DNA from: CAVRUD01 sp963724285
Lineage (GTDB): Bacteria; Chloroflexota; Chloroflexia; Thermomicrobiales; UBA6265
Length of the DNA stretch: 64,000 nucleotides
NCBI GenBank assembly: GCA_963724285.1
Contig: CAVRUD010000027.1
Coordinates: 59,422 to 123,421 of the forward strand
Direction of reading: 5' to 3'
Shown: piece by piece, positions 40,505 to 47,672 of the stretch
How the letters are laid out: each line of letters begins with the position of its first letter
How positions within the stretch are numbered: the first letter of the stretch is position 1
Notes under the pieces: model-generated
What the model was told of the DNA's origin: nothing
Seen by the model: only the letters and a program-made list of their open reading frames with translations
Databases searched by the model: none
Made by a program: the position numbers and the translations under genes

Positions 40505-43236
40505 CCAACCTCACCCTGGCGGAACCGGAAACCGGATCGGCTCAACTGGTGTGGTCGCCGCGCCGGGTCGGCGAGGCGAAGGAGACAGAGCGCGACACCG
40601 GCGAAGCCGACCATGTAGTCCGGCGTCACCGTGTGGGGCGACTCGGACGGGTACGCCAGCAGGCCGTCGCTCGCCCGCTCAAGCGCAAAGGCCTCGAGCA
40701 GGCGGGCCTGGGCGCGGGCTTCGGTCAGCCAGACCTCGTCACCCGTCGCCTGATAGCCGTCGAGCAGGATCTCGATGTTACCGGCAAGCCCGTGGCACTG
40801 CGTCGGACCAGCCCAGCGGGCGCCACGGGCCGTGCTGCGAAGCGCGCCGGTCGCGAGCTCCGCCGCGTTTGGAATAAGGTCAAGTTTAGCGGCGTGCAGG
40901 AAGAAGCGGGCAATCCCGGCGGCGCCGTGGCACCAGAAGGGCGAGACCGGCGGCAAGCCCTCGTTGACCGGCCAGCCAAATCCGCTCTGGTCGGGGAGGA
41001 CCGGCACGGCCTGACGCGCCAGCCACGCAGCCGCCCCCCGAGCCGCCGCCAGGAATCGGTCGTCCTCGGTGGCCTCGTAGAGGTCGAGCAGGACGTCGGC
41101 GATGCCGGACGCGCCGTGGGCATAGCCCAGGTTTGCCTGGCCGGTCAGCCCGTCGTAACCCTCCGGAATCACCCAGTAGAGCCCGCCGCCCTCGCTCGAA
41201 ACGGCGGCATTCAGCAGCGCGTCGCCGGCGGCAACAGCGGCGGCCAGGTGGTCCGGCGCCCGGGTTTCGTCCCATAGCAGAAGATGGAAGCGCAGCCGGC
41301 CGGCGGTGCCGTTGAACAGGTCCGGCGAGGCAAATGGCAGGCTGGCAACGAAGCGGCCGCGCTTTTCGGCTGCGGAAATCAGGTCATCATCGCCGAGCAC
41401 CTGCCCGGCCCGCAGCAGCGCGGTGCCGACCCCGGCCTCGCCAACGTAGAGGCCGGCCACCGGTTGGCCACCGGGCTGCGTTGCGGTTCGAAGTGCCTGG
41501 GCGCCCTCGCGCACCAATGTCTTTAGCGCCGGGTCCTGGGTGGCGTCCGCGAGCTCGGCGACGGCAAGGAGCGTCCCGGCGCAACCGGTGTTGATGTCGC
41601 GGGCGATCCTGCCGTTGGCGCCGTGGTGAGCGCTACCCCAGACCATCCCCGGCCCCTGCGGGTTCGGCTTTGCGGCAGCGGACAGTGTCTCGCCAAGCCG
41701 ACGGGCCTGTGCAAGGGCGTAGGCGCGGGCGTCAGTCTCGTCGAAATAAGGAGAAGCGTCGGCCAAGCCCTCCGCATTGCCGGCACCCTGGGCAGCGTCA
41801 TCGAGCGCCGCGACAACGGCGGCCATCGACTCGTAGCGATCGGCGGGATCGGCCGCAAGGCAGCAGGCGATGACCGATGCCAGCCTCGGGCCAATGGCGG
41901 GGTTGAGCAGGCGGATAGGCCGGTCGAGTAGCGCCTCCGATCGGGGCGCAAGCGACGGTTCGGCGCCGGTCGCGGCCAGGTAGAGAAGGGCGCCGAGCGC
42001 ATAGACCTCGGCGGCGACCGTCGGGGGCGGATCGTCGGCCCAGCCGGGTGCCATGTAGCCCCGGGTGCCTTTGGTGAACAGGTGGGCGGCGTCGGGATCG
42101 TGAACCGACTCGAAGTCGATCAGTCGGATGCCACCGTCCTGCGCCAGGATCACGTTGGGTGACTTGAGATCGCGGTAGATGAAGCCGGCCGCGTGGATCG
42201 TGCCCAGGGCCCCGGCGATTTCCCGGCCCCAGCGGATGACGTCGGCTTCGGAGGGCAACGTGCCGGTCTGCGTAGCGGAAATGACCCGCCGCTCGAGCGT
42301 ATCGCCCTCGATATCGTCCATCGCCAGGTAGAGATCGCCCTCATGCTCGACAAGCCCGAGGGGCGTGGGGAAACGCGGGTCCGGTGCGAGGCGGGCAAGC
42401 ACTGCCGCCTCGTGGCGCAACGCATCGCGGGCATCCCGCCCGTCGGGCCGGAGCTGACCGTCGCGGCGAGCGCGCTTCAGGACGCAGGTGCGCCCCACTT
42501 CGATATCGACCGCCAGGTGAATCGAGCCGCGCGGCGTGCTGTGCAGCGTCCCCGTGATCAGGTAGCGCTGGGCAACGAGCGGGGTCGCGGCGGGGGCTTT
42601 GACAACGACGCCGGCCGCCTCGAACGGGTCCTCGACCCACTCCGGCGCCCGGAAGACCGGCAGCCGCCGGTCGGGAACCAGCTCGCCGTCAGGGGTAACG
42701 AGGGCGGGGACGACCTCGCCGAGCGGCGTCTGGAGGTGCCGGTTGCCGAAACCGCCATAGCGGTAATGGACGAGGCTGCCCGGCGCCAGCGCGCGATCGG
42801 AGGGGATGTTCGGGCCGCGCAGGCCCCGCGTCGCCTCGTCGAGGGAGACCGCCAGGCGGACCGCCTGGGCATCATCGCTGGGGTAGATCGTCAGGAACTT
42901 GCCGACCTGGCTGAAGGACCCGTGGCCCTCGTTGAGGGCGGACAGGGCGTCGGGCGATGCCGCCAGCTTGAAAGCGGCACTGTCGGCCAGCAGGACCGGC
43001 AGGGCCCGCCGCAGCACATCCTCAGCCGAGAAGAGCCCGGCGGAGAGGTGGAGCTTCCAACCCTGCTCGGGCGTCTGGGCGTCCTCGGGGACAACGCGGA
43101 TCCAGATCTGCGGCCCCTCGCCGCCGGCGACGACGGACCAGCGCCCTGCCGCGACGCGTGCTATGGCTTCTTCGACGATCGCCAGAAAGGCGCTGTCGAC
43201 TCCGTCTAACCGGATGTCCGGGGAAACCGCAACCAC
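40501..43236 (-). CDS. Lanthionine synthetase, lyase-kinase-cyclase architecture with LanC zinc ligands (LanL/LanKC)
   Basis: 911 residues. N-terminal lyase-like region (about 55-220): QGWKLHLSAGLFSAEDVLRR, GKFLTIYPSD, LRGPNIPSDRALAPGSLVHY, RYGGFG. Kinase (about 225-500): VGRTCVLKRARR (Lys), FIYRDLKSPNVILAQ (catalytic Asp about 354), GGIRLIDFES (DFE in place of DFG), TKGTRGYMAPGW. LanC cyclase (about 560-895): GYAHGASGIADVLL, FWCHGAAGIARFFL (Cys about 768) and QCHGLAGNIEILL (Cys-His about 813-814). Class III LanKC enzymes lack these zinc ligands and class IV LanL enzymes keep them, so it is closer to class IV. GTG start at 43236 with AGGAG 9 nt upstream. It would phosphorylate/eliminate Ser/Thr and cyclise Cys in the adjacent precursors. 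Confidence 0.9.
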   Translation of the reverse strand: MVAVSPDIRLDGVDSAFLAIVEEAIARVAAGRWSVVAGGEGPQIWIRVVPEDAQTPEQGWKLHLSAGLFSAEDVLRRALPVLLADSAAFKLAASPDALSALNEGHGSFSQVGKFLTIYPSDDAQAVRLAVSLDEATRGLRGPNIPSDRALAPGSLVHYRYGGFGNRHLQTPLGEVVPALVTPDGELVPDRRLPVFRAPEWVEDPFEAAGVVVKAPAATPLVAQRYLITGTLHSTPRGSIHLAVDIEVGRTCVLKRARRDGQLRPDGRDARDALRHEAAVLARLAPDPRFPTPLGLVEHEGDLYLAMDDIEGDTLERRVISATQTGTLPSEADVIRWGREIAGALGTIHAAGFIYRDLKSPNVILAQDGGIRLIDFESVHDPDAAHLFTKGTRGYMAPGWADDPPPTVAAEVYALGALLYLAATGAEPSLAPRSEALLDRPIRLLNPAIGPRLASVIACCLAADPADRYESMAAVVAALDDAAQGAGNAEGLADASPYFDETDARAYALAQARRLGETLSAAAKPNPQGPGMVWGSAHHGANGRIARDINTGCAGTLLAVAELADATQDPALKTLVREGAQALRTATQPGGQPVAGLYVGEAGVGTALLRAGQVLGDDDLISAAEKRGRFVASLPFASPDLFNGTAGRLRFHLLLWDETRAPDHLAAAVAAGDALLNAAVSSEGGGLYWVIPEGYDGLTGQANLGYAHGASGIADVLLDLYEATEDDRFLAAARGAAAWLARQAVPVLPDQSGFGWPVNEGLPPVSPFWCHGAAGIARFFLHAAKLDLIPNAAELATGALRSTARGARWAGPTQCHGLAGNIEILLDGYQATGDEVWLTEARAQARLLEAFALERASDGLLAYPSESPHTVTPDYMVGFAGVALCLLRLADPARRPHQLSRSGFRFRQGEVG

Positions 43237-43321
43237 CGCGTTCCACTCCTGGGATCGGGGCGGGCCGGACGGATCAATGCCCGCCCGGCCGGCCTTCGAC
43301 CACTCGATGCTCTAGCGAGGA

Positions 43322-43573
43322 CTACCGGGGCCCCGTGACGAAGCAGGTCCAGAAACACCAGTCGTCTTTGACCATGTACCCGGAGACGTCGGCGGAGACG
43401 CCGGTCTCCCGAATGAAGTCGGCCGCGGCGCCTTCGGGAATGCCGGCCGCGCGCATCGCCGCGGCCGGATCGCTCTCGACCTGCTGGCGGAAGGAGGCAT
43501 CGTCCTGGAGGCGCTTGGCCAACTCCTGGCCCTTGGCGCGGATATCGTCGGTAAGAGGGGTGCTTGCACTCAT
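43322..43573 (-). CDS. RiPP precursor peptide 2
   Basis: 83 residues. Leader MSASTPLTDDIRAKGQELAK, RLQDDASFRQQVESDP, AMRAAGIPEGAAADFIRETG, VSADVSGY. Core MVKDDWCFWTCFVTGPR with two Cys and two Thr, so at most two rings; the CFWTCFVT shape parallels the CWVTC/CLVT ends of its siblings. AGGAGG lies 8 nt before the ATG at 43573. It is the precursor closest to the synthetase gene (86 bp). The leader has a strong helix and the GY junction (residue 65-66), the probable cleavage region. Confidence 0.85.
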   Translation of the reverse strand: MSASTPLTDDIRAKGQELAKRLQDDASFRQQVESDPAAAMRAAGIPEGAAADFIRETGVSADVSGYMVKDDWCFWTCFVTGPR

Positions 43574-43638
43574 GGATGGATCCTCCTTGTGGTGCCCATG
43601 TTCCGGGCGAATGCCGGTCGTCAGATGTGCCGGCTGAA

Positions 43639-43900
43639 TCAAGCGGATGTCACCAGGCAGGTGACGACGCAGGTTTCGTCGCAGGTGACCCAGCAGCGGG
43701 CATAACCCGCCACTTCGGCGTCGACTCCGGACTCGCGGGCAATGTCGAGATGGGCGTCCTCGGGAAGCCCGGCCTCGCGCATGACCCCGGCCGGATCGCT
43801 CTGCAGTTGCTGCCGGAACGATCGGGTCGCTCTTGATCCGCTGGACGAGTTCGCGCCCCTTGGCGCGGGCCTCGTCGGAATGTGACTTCGTTTCACTCAT
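43639..43900 (-). CDS. RiPP precursor peptide 3, one frameshift
   Basis: About 86 residues. Leader MSETKSHSDEARAKGRELVQ, RIKSDP, then a one-base break near 43820, then SFRQQLQSDPAGVMREAGLP, EDAHLDIARESGVDAEVAGY. Core ARCWVTCDETCVVTCLVTSA with four Cys, four Thr and one Ser. The repeated C-x-V-T-C spacing suggests three or four rings. AAGGA lies before the ATG at 43900. Uncorrected, the gene would lack its conserved leader N-terminus. Confidence 0.8.
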
Positions 43901-43935
43901 AGCTCGGTTCCTTCGTTTGGTAGGAGGAACGGCCG

Positions 43936-43983
43936 TTACCAGGCGCTGACCCAGCAGGAGCTGACGCAGGTAGCGTGGTCGGA
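43936..43983 (-). pseudogene. Orphan RiPP core peptide without leader
   Basis: Between precursors 3 and 4 one frame reads SDHATCVSSCWVSAW followed by TAA (43936-43938). Its TC-x-x-x-CWVS-x-W ending matches the other cores, in particular precursor 5 (TCWVTSW). A stop codon immediately upstream and the lack of any leader or start codon make it a relic of a duplicated precursor gene, or a core separated from its leader by assembly errors. Confidence 0.45.
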
Positions 43984-44014
43984 TCATGGCCTAGCTTCAT
44001 GTGTTCGACTGAGG

Positions 44015-44260
44015 CTACCAGAGGTGGTCACCAGGTCTAGCGCAACTCGACATGCACTCCCGGTAGCCAGTCACGTCCGCCTCGATGCCGGCCTCGCGCA
44101 TGAAGTCGGCGTGAGCCTCCTCGGGAAGTCCTGCCTCGCGGAGGGCGGCGTAGGGATCGGCCTCAACCTGCTGGCGGAAGTCGGGGTCATCCTGGATGCG
44201 GCGTGCCAGTTCTCGGCCTTTTGTGTGTACTGCGTCTGGGACTGATCTCGCGTCGCCCAC
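44015..44260 (-). CDS. RiPP precursor peptide 4, shortened core
   Basis: 81 residues from GTG 44260, chosen because GGGAGGAG lies 8 nt upstream (an earlier in-frame GTG at 44269 overlaps that site). Leader: HTKGRELARRIQDDPDFRQQ, VEADPYAALREAGLPEEAHA, DFMREAGIEADVTGYR. Core ECMSSCARPGDHLW has only two Cys and two Ser. The DNA near the stop (ACCTGGTGACC..) resembles the C-terminus of precursor 5 in another frame, so the end may be frameshifted or decayed. Confidence 0.7.
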   Translation of the reverse strand: MGDARSVPDAVHTKGRELARRIQDDPDFRQQVEADPYAALREAGLPEEAHADFMREAGIEADVTGYRECMSSCARPGDHLW

Positions 44261-44295
44261 GGCAAGCACTCCTCCCGTACCCAGGGGCTATCGGA

Positions 44296-44553
44296 CTACC
44301 AGCTGGTGACCCAGCAGGTAACACCACAGGTGTTTTCGCAGGTAGTCGTGCAGCCCCGGTACCCGGTCACGTCCGCCTCGATGCCCGTCTCGCGCATGAA
44401 ATCGACGTGAGCCTCCTCGGGGACTCCTGCCTCGCGCAGGGCGGTCGAAGGGTCGGACTCGACTTGCTGGCGGAACGCGGCGTCGTCCTTGAGCCGCTGG
44501 GCAACTTTGCGGCTGCGGGCTCGCGCTTCCTCGTCGTGCTGGATGTCGCTCAT
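44296..44553 (-). CDS. RiPP precursor peptide 5
   Basis: 85 residues. Leader MSDIQHDEEARARSRKVAQR, LKDDAAFRQQVESDPSTALR, EAGVPEEAHVDFMRETGIEA, DVTGYR. Core GCTTTCENTCGVTCWVTSW with four Cys and six Thr plus one Ser, the most ring-rich candidate (up to four thioether rings). GAGAGGA precedes the ATG. The leader differs from precursor 4 by few residues, indicating recent duplication, whereas the cores have diverged. Confidence 0.88.
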   Translation of the reverse strand: MSDIQHDEEARARSRKVAQRLKDDAAFRQQVESDPSTALREAGVPEEAHVDFMRETGIEADVTGYRGCTTTCENTCGVTCWVTSW

Positions 44554-44683
44554 TGGAATGGTCCTCTCAATTGATCAGGGAGTGTCGCGCAACGGAACGC
44601 TCGTGCGCTGAAAAGACTGTCAACGCTCGTAGTCGAGGAGAAAAGGATGGTTCTGGCGATGGGTCCCCTCGCCCACGAAGTCC

Positions 44684-44941
44684 CTAGCCGTGAGTCACCA
44701 GGCAGGTGATGACCCAGCAGGTATCGGTGCATTGCCTGGCCGCGTACCCGGCCACGTCCGGCGTGATCCCGACGTCGATGATGAACTCTTCCACCGCCTT
44801 GGCCGGGAGGCCGGCGGCGGTCAAGGCGCCGCTGGGATCAGACTCGACCGAACTGCGGAAAGACGGATCGTTCTGCACCCGGTCGGCGAGCTCTTTGGCC
44901 TTCGCGCGTACCTGCTGGACATCAATGTCGGCGTTGCTCAT
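44684..44941 (-). CDS. RiPP precursor peptide 6
   Basis: 85 residues. Leader MSNADIDVQQVRAKAKELAD, RVQNDPSFRSSVESDPSGAL, TAAGLPAKAVEEFIIDVGIT, PDVAGY. Core AARQCTDTCWVITCLVTHG with three Cys and four Thr; TCWVITCLVT repeats the core theme. GGAGG lies 9 nt before the ATG at 44941. First of the precursor genes in the direction of transcription, about 175 bp after a candidate promoter. Confidence 0.86.
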   Translation of the reverse strand: MSNADIDVQQVRAKAKELADRVQNDPSFRSSVESDPSGALTAAGLPAKAVEEFIIDVGITPDVAGYAARQCTDTCWVITCLVTHG

Positions 44942-45115
44942 GTGTGTGGTCCTCCAACTGCGCGACCGATTCGATCAGGTCGCGTTGTGACGTATCAATG
45001 GCAAGGTCAGCGGGCCGGTGTCGCGAGCGCGCACCGACCCAGTAGGTGAATCGTTCGCGTCCACCTCCTTTTCGATCTAGCCGGTTGGGTGATACTACCT
45101 TGCCCGAACGCTCTA

Positions 45116-45144
45116 AGGTTAGCCTAAGAGAGATTCCTTCCCAA
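45116..45144 (-). promoter_or_regulatory. Candidate promoter of the precursor genes
   Basis: On the minus strand TTGGGA (45144-45139), 17 bp, then TAACCT (45121-45116). It lies in the gap between the RibF-like gene and precursor 6, leaving a leader of about 170 nt. A purine-rich AAAAGGAGGTG around 45060-45070 has no start codon at the right distance. Confidence 0.35.
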
Positions 45145-45178
45145 AACCTTCCGCAGGGCGCCGGGCGGTGGAGTGCCA

Positions 45179-45970
45179 TTATGCAAGGGCTACTTCGGCA
45201 ACCGGTGACTCGCCCCGAAGGTGCGGCTGCTCGTCGCCTGGCCCCCGGAGAAAGGCTAAGCAGCCGATCCGGCTGTCTGGCCAAATCAGAGTGGGGAGAG
45301 CGCCTGCGGCCGGCTCCAGGTGCACGGCAAACGGTGATTCGAGCGGCGGGCCATCGGGATGGTCGACGGGGACGACTTCGTACCGGCCCGGAGGCCACGG
45401 CAACCGCAACGATCCGGAGCGGGGACGGCATCTGACCGGAGGCCGGCCGACCGCGCAGCCGGCCTCGGCCATCCTGCCGCTCGCGAGGAGATCGTTGATC
45501 GGCGCCGTGCGCAACCGAACCGGGGGAAGGCGGGTCACGCCAAACCCCCGCTCGGCCCCCAGACGTTCGACGGTGGTCGCCGAACCGGCCTCCCGGCGAC
45601 CAAGCGATTGATTCGCCCCCAGCCAGAGATCCTGGAGCCGCACGTGGCGCTGGACCGCGTCCAGCAGCTCCGCTGCGCCGGCATCCAGGTCTCGCCGGGC
45701 AAACCGGACGACGAGCACCCCATCCACCCCGCCCCCACGAATCGTGCGGACGCGGCTCGGTACGTCGTCGTAGGTCGGGAACCGGTCCAGGCCGTGGAGC
45801 ATCGCCGGTGGGGACGGGTCGAGCAGGATCGCCAGCGCGGCGAGGTCATGCGACCGTGCATGCTCGACCATGCGACCGAAGAGGTCGCGGTGGGCCTCCA
45901 CCATTGGATCCCAGACGCCGACGACGGCGACCGTTGGCCGCTCGACGGCTCCATGCAGGGATGTGCGCAT
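45179..45970 (-). CDS. Degenerate RibF/FAD-synthetase-like nucleotidyltransferase domain protein
   Basis: 263 residues. The order of elements follows the adenylyltransferase half of RibF: VAVVGVWDPMVEAHRDLFGR at the position of GxFDGVHxGHxxL, ALAILLDPSPPAMLHG (TFxPxP), VDGVLVVRFARRDLDAGAAE (Ft...sa.eF), RLQDLWLGANQSLGRREAGS (vvGxdFxFGxxRxG), APINDLLASGRMAEAGCAVG RP (SSxxIRxxLxxGxxxxAxxxLGRP). The HxGH motif is reduced to AH, so ATP chemistry may be lost or changed. The end (45179-45400) is beta-rich and not clearly a riboflavin kinase. It lies between the Crp gene and the precursors in the RiPP locus. A flavin-related tailoring, binding or regulatory role is an inference. Start ATG 45970 with GGAGG upstream. 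Confidence 0.65.
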   Translation of the reverse strand: MRTSLHGAVERPTVAVVGVWDPMVEAHRDLFGRMVEHARSHDLAALAILLDPSPPAMLHGLDRFPTYDDVPSRVRTIRGGGVDGVLVVRFARRDLDAGAAELLDAVQRHVRLQDLWLGANQSLGRREAGSATTVERLGAERGFGVTRLPPVRLRTAPINDLLASGRMAEAGCAVGRPPVRCRPRSGSLRLPWPPGRYEVVPVDHPDGPPLESPFAVHLEPAAGALPTLIWPDSRIGCLAFLRGPGDEQPHLRGESPVAEVALA

Positions 45971-46091
45971 TCGGTTGACCTCCTTCCTCCGTCGTTGGCC
46001 TCTTGCCCAATTGGCCGGCCCTGATGCTGTTATGCCTGAGTTGCGCGGGAAGCGCAGTCAACTGGTTTACACCGCCTTCGGCGGCGCATTC

Positions 46092-46790
46092 CTACGCCGG
46101 GCACAGCGCGGCGAGGCGCTCCCGATCGTGAATCGTGATGTGGTGGTGCTCATCGACGGAGAGCAGTCCCAGTCGCTTGTTCTCGACCAGCACTTGATTG
46201 ACCCGCACCCGGGACGCGCTCACCAGGGCAGCGATATCGCTCTGGGTCAGTCGGATCGGAATCCTTACGCCACCCGCCTGATCAAGTTCTCCGAATTCCT
46301 CGGCGAGCGCGAGGAGTTGTCTGGCCACGCGGCCGGTCACGTCCTGGTCGGCCAGGGACTGCACCTGGGCATTGGCCAACCGCAACCGCCGGGAGAGGAT
46401 GCCGACCAGGTTGTAGGTCATGCCTGGCATCGTGCGCAGGCACTCCCAGAAGACCGAACGCGGCATCGCGGCGAGAAACGAATCTTCCATCGTCACGACG
46501 CTCGCCGAGCGGCCGAGATTGTCGATCAGGCTCATCTCGCCGACGATCTCGCCGGTCCGCATGATCCCGAGAAGCAATTCGGTGCCGTCATGCTGCTCGA
46601 GCCGGATTTTGACCGTGCCGTCCAGGACGATGTAGGCCGCCTCGCCCGGCTGCTCCATAGAGATGACGGTGGCGCCAGCCGGGTAATCGCGGGCATGGAG
46701 GAGACTGCTCAGCCGTGCGAGTTGCTCGCCGCTGAGACCCTCGAAGATCGGGATGCTGGCCAGGGCGCCGGGGGCGACACGATCGGACAA
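46092..46790 (-). CDS. Crp/Fnr family transcriptional regulator
   Basis: 232 residues. Residues 14-125: cNMP-binding beta-roll (IPIFEGLSGEQLARLSSLLH, YPAGATVISMEQPGEAAYIV, MRTGEIVGEMSLIDNLGRSA). Residues 155-228: HTH with RIPIRLTQSDIAALVSASRV and RVNQVLVENKRLGLLSVDEH. There is no Cys cluster, so an Fnr-type iron-sulfur sensor is unlikely. It lies 30 bp after the S8 protease gene and 121 bp before the RibF-like gene. With the neighbouring cyclase it could couple peptide production to cAMP (inference). Confidence 0.9.
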   Translation of the reverse strand: MSDRVAPGALASIPIFEGLSGEQLARLSSLLHARDYPAGATVISMEQPGEAAYIVLDGTVKIRLEQHDGTELLLGIMRTGEIVGEMSLIDNLGRSASVVTMEDSFLAAMPRSVFWECLRTMPGMTYNLVGILSRRLRLANAQVQSLADQDVTGRVARQLLALAEEFGELDQAGGVRIPIRLTQSDIAALVSASRVRVNQVLVENKRLGLLSVDEHHHITIHDRERLAALCPA

Positions 46791-46820
46791 CAGGCACTTC
46801 CTTCCGCCGTGGGACCGCCG

Positions 46821-47672
46821 TCAGCGTTCGATGCCGGCAAGTCCGGCTTCCGGCTCGACCTCGCCGGGCCGTACGTTGGCAGCGAGCGCCCGTAGGACGC
46901 TCTTGACGTGAAACGGAGCCATGGTCGGGTGCTTCCCGAGGATACGGGTGACGACCCCGGCGATGTGCGGCGCGGCGAAGCTGTTGCCAGTGACCGTGAA
47001 ATACCCGCCGTCTTTCCAGGCGACGTTGACGTCGATGCCCAGCGCGCCGAATTCGACCGGTGGCTTGGGGTTGTAGTAGAAGGTCAACGGGTCGGGCACG
47101 TCGTGGGAGCCAACCGACACAACCGAGGCATAGACGGAGGGGAAGCTCGGCACCGGCATGTTGTTGGCTGCGGTCACCAGGATCACGTTGCGGTGGTAGG
47201 CGAGGTCGGCCAGCTCGTGCAGCACCCCGAAGAAGTCCTTCTTGGTGGTCCCCAGGCTCAAATTACAGACCCGCATCCCGGACTCGATCGCCCAACGCAG
47301 GCCGGCCGCAAAGCTGGCCCCCTTTCCGGTCAGGCCCGGACCAAGGACGCGGACGCTGTACAGCTCGGCGTCCGGCGCCAGCGAGCGGATGATGCCGGCG
47401 CAGGCAGTCCCGTGGCCGTAGACGTCACCGTGCGGCTCGGTGGAGACGGTCGTCCCATCCGGTCCAACGATGATGTCGGCATAGCCCGCCACGCCGTTGA
47501 CGGCCGGATGGTCGGCGTCGATCCCGCTGTCGATGACGGCGACCTTGATCCCCGCGCCGGTGCTGTCGCCCCACGCCCACTCAGGGCTCAGGTCGTCCAG
47601 CGGCGCGATCGGGGTCAGCCGCTCGATCCCCTCGGCGGCGAAGGCCGCCGAGTAGGCCGGTCGCTGCTCCAT
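46821..47672 (-). CDS. S8 (subtilisin-like) serine protease, candidate leader peptidase
   Basis: 283 residues with no signal peptide. Catalytic Asp48 in VAVIDSGID, His87 in DVYGHGTACAG, Ser231 in GNSFAAPHIAG, and the oxyanion Asn in VTAANN (about 171). All are intact. Lack of a signal and prodomain suggests a cytoplasmic enzyme, as for LanP-type proteases that remove lanthipeptide leaders. The N-terminal YSAAFAAEGIERLTPIAPLD is short. Its ATG overlaps the stop of the GAF gene (TGATG). The only other protease-like part in the locus is the inactive N-terminal domain of the exporter, so this is the best leader-processing candidate. Confidence 0.88.
   Translation of the reverse strand: MEQRPAYSAAFAAEGIERLTPIAPLDDLSPEWAWGDSTGAGIKVAVIDSGIDADHPAVNGVAGYADIIVGPDGTTVSTEPHGDVYGHGTACAGIIRSLAPDAELYSVRVLGPGLTGKGASFAAGLRWAIESGMRVCNLSLGTTKKDFFGVLHELADLAYHRNVILVTAANNMPVPSFPSVYASVVSVGSHDVPDPLTFYYNPKPPVEFGALGIDVNVAWKDGGYFTVTGNSFAAPHIAGVVTRILGKHPTMAPFHVKSVLRALAANVRPGEVEPEAGLAGIER

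Noticed and set aside
42193..43209. 338-codon plus-strand open frame opposite the lanthionine synthetase
   Set aside because: Antisense to intact kinase and lyase motifs.
43322..43987. One 221-residue protein covering two precursor genes
   Set aside because: It reads through precursor 3 in the wrong frame; the real starts, with Shine-Dalgarno sites, give separate 83- and 86-residue precursors.
45040..45075. Strong AAAAGGAGGTG site on the minus strand suggesting another small gene
   Set aside because: No ATG, GTG or TTG at a usable distance leads to a leader-like peptide.
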